Source: a virus. From it: DNA of 32,102 bases. The notes under the pieces were generated by a model, which was given only the letters and a program-made list of their open reading frames with translations, did no database searches and was not told the DNA's origin. The position numbers were made by a program, and so were the translations under genes. The first letter of the stretch is position 1; each line of letters starts with the position of its first letter. The stretch lies in IMG/VR virus record IMGVR_UViG_3300035216_001382, positions 1-32,102 of that record; one strand, written 5' to 3'. Shown piece by piece: positions 1 to 8,900 of this stretch.

Positions 1-1260
1 AAGAGTTTCTACTGTACCTCCAGTTTGTGCTAATTGATCTAAAATTGCGGATGCTCCTGCAGCGTTTCCTGTACCTGTAGGTAGTGCAAACGTAATTGTT
101 GGTGCAGTAGCATAGAATACACCACCAGTAGTTCCTCCTGGGAAAAGGAAAGAAGATGTCCCAATACTTATAGGAGAAGATACGACACTAACTCCACCAC
201 CCACTATAGGTGAATCTAGAATTGCAGTCGCAGCAGCACCAACATGTTTTGGTGTAGAAAAAGTTACCAATGGTGAAATAACATACCCTGATCCAGGTGC
301 TGTTAAAGTTACTATTCCAACACCACCAGTAGTTGCAAGTCCTACAGTTGCTGCAGCACCAGTTCCACTATTAGATACAAATCTAATACCTGGAGGACTA
401 TTATATTCTGAACCAGAATTTAAAAGTTGAACAGACTGAACTGATTGTAATTTTGGATTTGAGTTAAGGTTGCAAACATTTATTCCACCTATCATCGTAG
501 CTGTTGCTATACCAGTTACACCATTATTCGGTGCCGATGATATAGCAACTCTTGGTGGTGAGGCATACCCACCTCCTCTATTTGTCACTGCAATAAATCT
601 AATAGCACCATTAACTATCCCACTAGTTGCTGTTGCAGTTGACGCAGTTCCAACCAAAGTAAGAGTTTGAGTATTACCCAATATAGTTGATATTCCATCA
701 TCAGTAAGTCCATCAGATTCTCCACCAACTAAAACATCATCAATACTTTCAATACCAGTATCAATAACTTCATTCTCGAAACGGAAGAGTTCACATCTTA
801 ATTCATATACATAATTTTTTTGTAGTTGATAGAAAGGTTTTTCATGTTCTACAAATTTTATTTCAAACAATCTATCTCCAAGGGGAAAATAAAGTAAATC
901 TCCTTCTTTTGGTCTTGTAGATAATTTTATATTTTCTTCATTTTTAATTAGAGGGGAAATATACGTTTCAAATCTTTCCTTTGAGATAATTAAATTAATT
1001 TCTTGTGTTGATTGGATACCAAATTTTGATAAGATAGTTGTGTTGTCACCATATCCTTCAAAATTATCAACATAAGCCTCTATAGGATATGCATCATCAA
1101 ATTTTGATTGTATGACTTCTTTAATTATTGTATTTTCTGAAATATATTTTCTTGGCAAGTAATAAATTTCAACACCATACATCTTCAACTGTTCGTTGAT
1201 TATGTCCTGAATTAAATTTTGTTCAGAACTAGATCCTTGCTGAAAAAACGGATTAAGCAT
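1..1260 (-). CDS. 14: gp14-like neck protein (C-terminus cut by window edge)
   Basis: Partial: the reading frame is open from the ATG at 1260 to the window edge (420 codons, no stop). It begins MLNPFFQQGSSSEQNL and carries the motifs MYGVEIYYLPRKY, RPKEGDLLYFPLGDRLFEIKFVEHEKPFYQL and YVYELRCELFRFE split over residues 1-190, which I recognise from gp14 of marine T4-like phages. In T4, gp14 joins gp13 to form the neck on which the tail docks. T4 gp14 is 256 aa; this one is already longer. From about residue 200 on it becomes Gly/Ala/Thr-rich, with three [NS]xGxxY-SPP units (GGGYASPP, GSEYNSPP, GSGYVISP). The start is 4 nt after the gp13 stop, so the two are surely co-transcribed. The N-terminal assignment is firm; the role of the extension is unknown. 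Confidence 0.88.
   Translation of the reverse strand, partial: MLNPFFQQGSSSEQNLIQDIINEQLKMYGVEIYYLPRKYISENTIIKEVIQSKFDDAYPIEAYVDNFEGYGDNTTILSKFGIQSTQEINLIISKERFETYISPLIKNEENIKLSTRPKEGDLLYFPLGDRLFEIKFVEHEKPFYQLQKNYVYELRCELFRFENEVIDTGIESIDDVLVGGESDGLTDDGISTILGNTQTLTLVGTASTATATSGIVNGAIRFIAVTNRGGGYASPPRVAISSAPNNGVTGIATATMIGGINVCNLNSNPKLQSVQSVQLLNSGSEYNSPPGIRFVSNSGTGAAATVGLATTGGVGIVTLTAPGSGYVISPLVTFSTPKHVGAAATAILDSPIVGGGVSVVSSPISIGTSSFLFPGGTTGGVFYATAPTITFALPTGTGNAAGASAILDQLAQTGGTVETL
277..580 (-). repeat. GxGY beta-hairpin-like repeats in the gp14 extension
   Basis: Three degenerate protein repeats lie roughly 40-50 residues apart, near residues 230, 281 and 320: NRGGGYASPPRVAIS, NSGSEYNSPPGIRFV and APGSGYVISPLVTFS. 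Each is followed by a short beta-like stretch and a Gly/Ala-rich linker. The same pattern recurs about eleven times in the giant wedge protein and once each in gp8 and the DUF4815 protein. The fold is inferred from the alternating hydrophobic pattern only. Confidence 0.7.
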
Positions 1261-1264
1261 ATTT

Positions 1265-2107
1265 CTAACCAATCATATCTAATGGTGGAAGTTCATATGT
1301 ATTGGACATTACTTCTCTGATAGAATCCAATTCTTTCTGAGCATCATCATAAATTTGTCTACCATTCAATTCAACCCCACCAGGAAGTTTTACTCCTTGG
1401 AACTTCATCAAATTTTGTCCCCATTGACGTTTTATCAATTGAGTAACATATCTTTTTACAAAAGAATCATTCCAAACTCTTGTAAAATCATTTGGATTCA
1501 AAAGTCTATAACAATCTAATACTAGATAATCATCTTTGGTTACAGAACCCCAATCAATATCTAAGTAAAGTCTATCTTGTCTTTGGTTAAATCTTATTTG
1601 CTTCTCAGTATTCAACATAAAATCAAGATCTTCTAGATATCTCTTAGTCATTGCATATGTAAGAATTTCGGTAGAACCAAAAGAATACATATCATTTAAA
1701 AACATTTGATATTTAACACTAAACATATTGTTTGTTTTAGTGCTAGATCCATCAAATCTGAATATTTTACTTATCCCAATAACCTCTGGAGGAACTTGGA
1801 TAAAATTACTAGTTTCTTCATATGAAAATGTTGATGTAATTCCAACAGTAGAAGTTGCTGTTGTGGTAACTATCCCTATAGGATTACTTCCCCCTCTACC
1901 TTTTCCTCTGTCAATATCGTCTTGAGTTATTTTATATTTTAAAAATGTTTGAGTTACACCATCAAAGTGTCTCTCATGAAAATATTGTAGTGCATCATCA
2001 ATTAGGTCATCAATTTGCTCATCAGCAACATTGATTTCTAGTACTGGTGCTCCCAGTTGCCTCTTGCAATAATTTACGAGGTCAGACCTACTTGCGGGTT
2101 GAGCCAT
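1265..2107 (-). CDS. 13: gp13-like neck protein
   Basis: 280 aa, close to T4 gp13 (309 aa). gp13 and gp14 form the T4 neck that closes the filled head and joins it to the tail. The N-terminus (MAQPASRSDLVNYCKRQLG, then VLEINVADEQIDDLIDDALQYF) and the C-terminal half with RLYLDIDWGSV and FVKRYVTQLIKRQWGQNL match what I know of gp13 in marine T4-like phages. The ATG at 2107 is preceded by AAGGA about 12 nt upstream. A TATAAATA late promoter sits 22 nt from the start and overlaps the end of the preceding gene. The next gene is gp14, as in T4. The short Gly-rich loop around GKGRGGSNPIG is variable in this family. Confidence 0.93.
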   Translation of the reverse strand: MAQPASRSDLVNYCKRQLGAPVLEINVADEQIDDLIDDALQYFHERHFDGVTQTFLKYKITQDDIDRGKGRGGSNPIGIVTTTATSTVGITSTFSYEETSNFIQVPPEVIGISKIFRFDGSSTKTNNMFSVKYQMFLNDMYSFGSTEILTYAMTKRYLEDLDFMLNTEKQIRFNQRQDRLYLDIDWGSVTKDDYLVLDCYRLLNPNDFTRVWNDSFVKRYVTQLIKRQWGQNLMKFQGVKLPGGVELNGRQIYDDAQKELDSIREVMSNTYELPPLDMIG

Positions 2108-2129
2108 GTATACACTAATTCCTTAAATA

Positions 2130-2137
2130 TATTTATA
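2130..2137 (-). promoter_or_regulatory. Late promoter (TATAAATA) for gp13-gp14
   Basis: The minus strand reads TATAAATA, exactly the T4 late -10 element; cyanophage late promoters are described as NATAAATA. It lies 22 nt upstream of the gp13 ATG, the same distance as the matching elements before gp25 and gp8, and overlaps the last codons of the upstream gene. Confidence 0.7.
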
Positions 2138-2519
2138 TTGCTGATGCTACTGGATTCACAACTAGTATGTTTCCACTTGCAAGAGCATATGTAGTTCCTC
2201 CTTTACCAACTAAAATATCAAATACATATCTTCCTTCTTTAGTTCCTCTAGTATTAGTTTCACTTAAAGATATTTTTAATTTTCCATCATAAGCACTAGT
2301 AAATCCAACTGTAAAAGAACTAGTTATTCCCAATGTTGCCCCAATAGCAACACTTTTTGACATAGCTGCTGAACCAGAATAACCAGTAAGATCATATGCA
2401 GAATTTGATGTTGTTACAATATCAAAATTAACATTAAAATCTGAACCCCCATACATTGTTAAATTAATACCAGAAGGAACTCCAGAATCTGGATCAAAAG
2501 TTATCTTTTTAGTTGCCAT
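2133..2519 (-). CDS. Small beta-rich virion protein, unassigned
   Basis: 128 aa. The sequence alternates hydrophobic and polar residues throughout (FNVNFDIVT, YDLTGYSGSAAMSKS, YDGKLKISLSE, GRYVFDILVGKGG, YALASGNILVV), which suggests a compact beta-sandwich. The pattern of a short N-terminal strand, a 'NFDI...YDLTGYSG' segment and a 'GxYVFDIL' strand resembles the N-terminal domains of small phage baseplate proteins (BppU-like), but I can only call this a resemblance. It sits between the DUF4815 protein and gp13, where T4 has genes 10-12 and wac, so a virion role is likely. Its ATG overlaps the end of the 60-aa ORF by 11 nt, which suggests translational coupling. Confidence 0.75.
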   Translation of the reverse strand: MATKKITFDPDSGVPSGINLTMYGGSDFNVNFDIVTTSNSAYDLTGYSGSAAMSKSVAIGATLGITSSFTVGFTSAYDGKLKISLSETNTRGTKEGRYVFDILVGKGGTTYALASGNILVVNPVASAI

Positions 2520-2691
2520 CTGATATGCCTATTAGTTTCATGGTTTCTTGTTGCTTATAATAAAGTTTGCAGAATGATTTTGCAATATTTTTTAAAGAAT
2601 CATTATCATTACAACTATCTATCTCAGATGCTACCTTAGTATATGCAAATTGTTTTGATAAATTATTTAATTCTATACTATCTGGATCCAT
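2509..2691 (-). CDS. Small hypothetical protein in overlapping cluster
   Basis: 60 aa, mostly helical in appearance (MDPDSIELNNLSKQFAYTK, then AKSFCKLYYKQQETMKLIG). I do not recognise a family. It overlaps the 73-aa gene upstream by 14 nt and the 128-aa gene downstream by 11 nt. This tight packing, with all starts ATG, is the main evidence that it is real. A role as a small chaperone or minor baseplate component would fit the location, but nothing in the sequence shows it. Confidence 0.65.
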   Translation of the reverse strand: MDPDSIELNNLSKQFAYTKVASEIDSCNDNDSLKNIAKSFCKLYYKQQETMKLIGISDGN

Positions 2692-2899
2692 TTAATAACT
2701 CCTTTAATAGTGATTTAATTTCAGAAATCTCATCTTTAATCATAGAAACTTCATCCTCAATTGTCTGTACTTTTTTAATTTCTTTGTTTTTAGCATCACG
2801 TCTTGCAACATACTTTTGATGGTCTAATAAATTTGTATTGAGTATTGCACCGGTATGTGGATCTCTTATAAGATCCACATTGTCTTTTACTTTGTACAT
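2678..2899 (-). CDS. Small coiled-coil protein conserved in marine T4-like phages
   Basis: 73 aa. The N-terminal half (MYKVKDNVDLIRDPHTGAIL, then LLDHQKYVARR) looks folded. Residues 38-70 (from KNKEIKKVQTIEDEV to IKSLLKELL) form an amphipathic heptad pattern, a clear coiled coil that could trimerise. I recall similar small ORFs next to the DUF4815 structural gene in cyanophages, but know no function. The ATG is 1 nt past the stop of the 2539-aa gene. It may be a small trimerising or assembly factor for the fibre or baseplate; that is inference. Confidence 0.75.
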   Translation of the reverse strand: MYKVKDNVDLIRDPHTGAILNTNLLDHQKYVARRDAKNKEIKKVQTIEDEVSMIKDEISEIKSLLKELLNGSR

Positions 2900-2900
2900 T

Positions 2901-5900
2901 TTATGCTAGAGCAAGAACTCTGAGATCTTTTACTCTAGGAACATAAGTTTGATTTTTTCCTGTCAGTACAAGTTTAATCCTATAAGATCTGAATGATGGT
3001 AAATCATCCATAGTAAAAGAGTAATCTTTAAAGGATACATTTTTAAATCCATAAGTAGAAATTGGAGTTACAAATGTATCAGATCTTCCATCACTATCCT
3101 GTTTATCGATAATTTGACCTTGTGAATCTAAATTGAGATATCCAGGGAACGGAATAAAGATTGGATTAAATCCATTCGTAGAACTAATAGCATAAAATGC
3201 GCGAATATCACAATAATCATTAATATGTGCATTTAAAAGAATTTTTAATGAAGTTGCTGAATTTTCTAAAGAAATTTCTTTAGAAATATATTGACATGCA
3301 GATGGATCATCAAATAATGTATTTGCACGAGAATCTGTTGCATAATTTTGAATAACATTATTCACTCTATTTGAAGATAAAATAGTATTAATTCTTTGGG
3401 CATCCAATACTGGTGAAATATTTGCATTAAGTGTTGATAAATTTAATCTCATCTGTAAAGATTTGCCACCTTCAATATTTGCAAGTTTATAATCTTCGTT
3501 AACTTTTGAACAAATTAATCTGGTGCTGTCCATATAATTTGCTTTATTAAATGCTATAGGTTCAAATGGAACATCAATAAATGGAATTTCTTTTCCACTA
3601 ATACTTTGACCTGTAATAGTTCTAATCTCACCTTTAATCGAAGTTCCACTTACAGTCATGTTATGTACATTTGGAGTTATAATTTCAAAAGGCATATTTT
3701 GTGTTGCCTTAATTTCAAATCCACCTGTTGATTTAGATTCTTGTGCAAAAAGTTTTGGCCAACCAACATCATTACTTCTGTCATCATTATCAGAGTTAAA
3801 CTTTTCAGACATATCAACTTTGATATTGTACGAATCATATGCAATTGAGTCTGCAATAGTAGAATCACTTAATAAATGAGTCTTGTTAATTCTTAATAAA
3901 TTAACACCATTTAATTCATATTTAAATACTGGAGTCCCTGCAGGATATGATACTGAAGTTCCTTGATAATTTCTGACAATATTTCCACCAATAACATTTC
4001 CATTTACTGAACTATACTCAATAATTTCTTTACCAATTCTTAAGTATCCAGTATTTGTTGTTCCGACAGAAACATTTTCAAAAGTTCCAAATGATGATCC
4101 ATCTGAAACGGATATTCCTCCAGTTGATGTGGAATCATAAGCAGCACTTAATCTTGCCGGTTTTACATCAGAGATAGCATCTTTAATGATAACTTTGTTG
4201 TCAGGGGAATACATTCCATGATTTTTATGACTAACCTTAATATGCAATCCATCAGTATCTTCAATAATCGACGATACTTGAATATTTCCACCTGCTCCAC
4301 CAGGAATACCTTGATTGAGAGTTTTTGCAATACCAACACTGTTAATATAACTAATACTATTAGCAGCACCAGCAACAATAAAGTTTCCTTGAACATTATT
4401 AAGAATAATTTCGCTAGTATTTCCTATTCCAGAAACAGTTAATCTTACATTTTTTCCAACTGAAGCTCCACCAATAGTGTTAATTCCAAGAACATCTCCA
4501 ACTTGATATCCAGATCCACCAGCATTACTTACAGTTGCCCCAACTGCAACACCATCCTTAACACTAACTTTGGCAACTGCACCTCTACCATTTCCTGATA
4601 GTGATATGAGATTGACTCCAGTAAAAGTATAAGAACCATCTGTAGGTGTTAATCCAATACCAGCATTTGATATTGATAAAGTTCCTGCAGCAGTTCCTGC
4701 AGTTCCCACAAGATTTCCAGTTGCATTGGTTCCAACTTGGAAGAAAGTATTTCCAGTTTCAAATCCACTATCAGTGATACTTGTAGTTGCCAAACCTACT
4801 CTAATTTGTCTAGATGAAAAATTAAGTGAATTTGGTTGCAAGGTTGGAATTTGCCTATTACCTTCAGATAATTCTGGACTATAAAAATCTACAGAACCTG
4901 ATGATAGGAACTGTGCTTTATATAAGGTAAACTTCAAATCTTCCCACTGACTAGCTTCCCATGTAGATGCATTTTGTGATTTAAATAATGATCCAAGATA
5001 TGGTTGATTTGAAATAAATGTGTCGGACAATATATCATTTTCACCAATCCTAGAAATGTATACACTATATTTTGTAGAATTTGATAATAGGCATACTGCA
5101 TATTCAGTTCCACCTGCAAGATAAACCGGAGATTTAAATTCAATTGTTTGTGCTATAGATCCATCATCAGAAAGTATAATATCTGCTGGGTCAACAACAA
5201 CTTCTGAGAAAGGAAGTACTCTTGTTGTTGGATATCCATTTTGCATTGTTCTAAGTTGAACAACCAAAGGAATATCCATATCATCTTTTGACCTAAGGAA
5301 GATGTCAACTTTAGTGATAAACACTCCAGTCTGTTCTTCAACTAAGAATGATTGTGCAAGAGGATCTCCCCAATCTTGTGGTGGTGGATCTGCAACAAAA
5401 TCAATTCTTTGAGTAGTACTAGATGTTGTTGAGTTTGATATTGAATCAACAATTGTACTACCTGTTTGTTGAGTTCCTAGATTTGTATTAACTGATTTTT
5501 CAGCAAATTCTTTTCTAGTTTCAATTCTTGCATTTCTTACTGAATTTATATTTTCTTGAATTGTTTCAAGAGTTCCTGATGAAGAATATCCTTCTTCACA
5601 AATTGTTGTGCAGATGTCTTGATTATTATCTTCTTCATTGATAAGAGTTAGTGTTTTCGATCCAGTATCAAATTTTACATTAAAAGGATTATTTGGATTG
5701 GGAATATAAAAACTGCCCGTCAAATTTGATCCCAAATCAGTAATTAAACGAACCTGAGTAATAGTTGCTTCTGCTCCACTAGTTTCTCCCTTAAGAGTCA
5801 TTCCAGATTCGACAAAACCTCTATATTCTCCATTTGCTTCATTAGATAATGAAAATGTGTCTACGTTTAAAATAGTTGAAGTAAATCCATATGATGCACC

Positions 5901-8900
5901 AAGAGTATTTCCATCATATGGATTTTCTCTAAACACTGCAGTAGGTGCATTATATGGACCTTCTCTATGATTATGTTGAGCAACTCTAAAGGTTATATTA
6001 CCAATTGCATCTGGCAAAGGTCTTTGAGAAAAAGCTGAAACCATAAATCCACTAACTTTCTCTCCAACCTGAAAAGATCCAGATGTCATTGTAACTTCTA
6101 GAAGTTTTGGTACACAATATTTACTTACATTTTGCCCATCAAAGAAAGCATAAAGTCTAGTAAGAGGTTTCATTCTCTTAGAAGTAAATTCAATATTTCT
6201 AGACCTCATGGTTGCGACTAAATCCCTACTAACAACTTTATCGCCAATAGATTCTGTATCAAATTGTTCAGTAACAATTGTTCGAGTTCCATCTCTGGAC
6301 ATTTCGTCCGTTTGAGTAGTTTCCCTAAAAGAATCTTGGATAGTATTTACAGTTGTAGTAACAGTAGTATCAGTAATTTCAATTACATTTATTCCAGCAC
6401 GATTTGTAGCTCTACGTCTTATGGTCTCACTTTCTGAAGTTGTAACATCATTACTTTCACTTCTTTCGGTTGTCCAATCATTGTGTGTAAATCCAGTCCA
6501 ATTTGTCTCCCAAGAATCCCATAGGATAGGACCAAATCCAGTTTGTGGATCTAAACCTTCAGTAGCTGTTAATAGATCCATAGTATTAGCATAATTACCT
6601 TCAACATCAATTATTTTTGCATCCAATCTTACAGTATCTACCCAAGTATCTGATGCAGGATTTAATTCCATAGTTCCTTGCCAGAAACTAATCATAAATG
6701 GAGTTACACTTTCAGTTCTAGTTGCAAATGTTTGCTTAATATATTCAGTTTCTCCATAATCTAAAGTAATTATATCGTTAGTTTTTCTTATGTTAATTCC
6801 ATCGGGTGATGCAAAATTTAAATCTACACTTGAATCCCTATTTGTAACAGGCCCAAAAATTAAATCAATAGCATTGGTATAGTGTCTGGGTCTTAATTGA
6901 CTAAATTTTCTATCAATACTGTTATTAATTGGGAGGCGACTTTCTTGTGTTTTAAATGACTCAAAATTGTCAACAAAAAATCCAGATTTAAATCTATTAT
7001 TACCTTCAGAATCAGTAACTAATAAATTTGTAGTGTTTATTTCTAAAAGAGAAAGAGATGTATAGTACTCAAGATTTTTAATTCTAGTATCAAGATTGCG
7101 GATATCTTTCATCTGATATCTCTTATGCTCTAAGAATTTCAAAGATGCCTGCTTTACATTATAAAGATATGGAGGAAGATTTACTTCTGCAATCTCCAAA
7201 CTATCGTCAATAGGATTAGGTCTTTGTGGAGATTCTGCAGGATCTCCATAAATTATTTGAAATTTTCCATACTTATCTAAAAATACTCTATCAATTCTTC
7301 CAAGATAATAAGTAAATTCTGATAAGAAAGATTCATCGGATGCTAGTATATTTGCAGCAGAGTTTCCAGAGCCATCAAAATTTCTACCATAAAACTCTAA
7401 AGGAGATCTTGTTCCTTCTGCAACAGTATAATCAGAAACTCTAGGTCTGATATCAACAATATCAGTATTTCTACTACCATTAATAGATTGAATTTCAGTC
7501 GAATAATTAAAATTCCTGTAAGAATCTACTGTCGTAAAATCTCCAGTATCAGTTGACTCATATGATCCGCTTGAGAAATATATTTTTATTTTTTTAGATG
7601 GTGCTTCTATACCTTTTTTTCTAGTAATAAATCCTTGATCATAAAATGTGCCTTGCTGCCCACTATTGAAAGTAAAGTTTGAACTAATATCAAAACTATT
7701 AGACTCTATAGTAGAAACTTCTGCTTGTATACCAGAATCTTGGAAAGTTACGGTTTCTCCTTCTTTAAAATCAGTTGCATTTTTATAAATGTATGATATT
7801 TTAGAGGAGTCTATTTTTTCAATAATTATTGCATTAGCACCTGATAAATTCCCAATAAAAGATTCTCCAACTGACAATTCTGCTATTGTTGTAGAATTAC
7901 TAGTAATAGTAGTAAAATTAATTTTTGGTGCTGACGGATCAGAACTTCCTTCTGATTCAAAAATAGCATGAATCTGAATAATATCAGGAGAATTTAGGGA
8001 AATTGTATTATCTTGAACTCTTGTTCCATATGGGTAGTTTCCATAAGTCAATCCATTATTTAATGTTGTTGCCCCGACACCAGAACCTTGATTTTGAGAT
8101 TTGTCAACAAGAACACTTTTTACAAGATTTTTAATTTTTACTTTTGATTTTGGTTTTATTTTTCTTAAGGTTGCAATAAGAGTAGATCCAGTGTCATTAC
8201 CACCAAGACCATAAATTTGTAAAGTAGTTGATCCATTTGATAAAGATATTTTATCAGATGATAATGCTTCAGTTGTGCCATCTGATCTTACTAATGCATA
8301 TCTTTCGTCATCAAATGGTAAAAAAGTTTCACCTGCAACAGAATCTACTGCAGATGATAACTGTCCTGATGATATATTAACAGTAAATGTTTTTCTAATT
8401 GAAATTTGAGCATTTGTTAGATCAATATCAGAAATATTTTCTTTTGGTAAATTGGTATATAATGTATTATCCGAAGATGATGCAAGTCTTGTTGTTATAA
8501 GTTGTAGATCGTTTACCTCTAAAGTTGAAGCTAAGTTGAAACTTTGATAAACTCCAGGAACTGATGTTGGTTGTGATATAACAACATTATTTGTTCCAAC
8601 ACTTTCAACTATTCCTATCGTTTTTTCTAAACGACCTGAACCAACTTGAGTAAACTGAAGAATATTTCCAATTTTAATAATTCCAGGAAAATTGGAATTT
8701 GTGCTTTTTACAGTACTAACTCCAGGACTTCCGGAAGTAGTACTTATTGTAGCAATACCAATATTTAAAATTGGAGACTGAACTGCATCAGCACTAAAGG
8801 TGCCTATACCAGATAATCCAGTTGTTTCATTAATTGGTCCATATACTGATTTGACATCAGACATACTAAATGCCGACACAGCAATAGCAATTCTTCCGTT

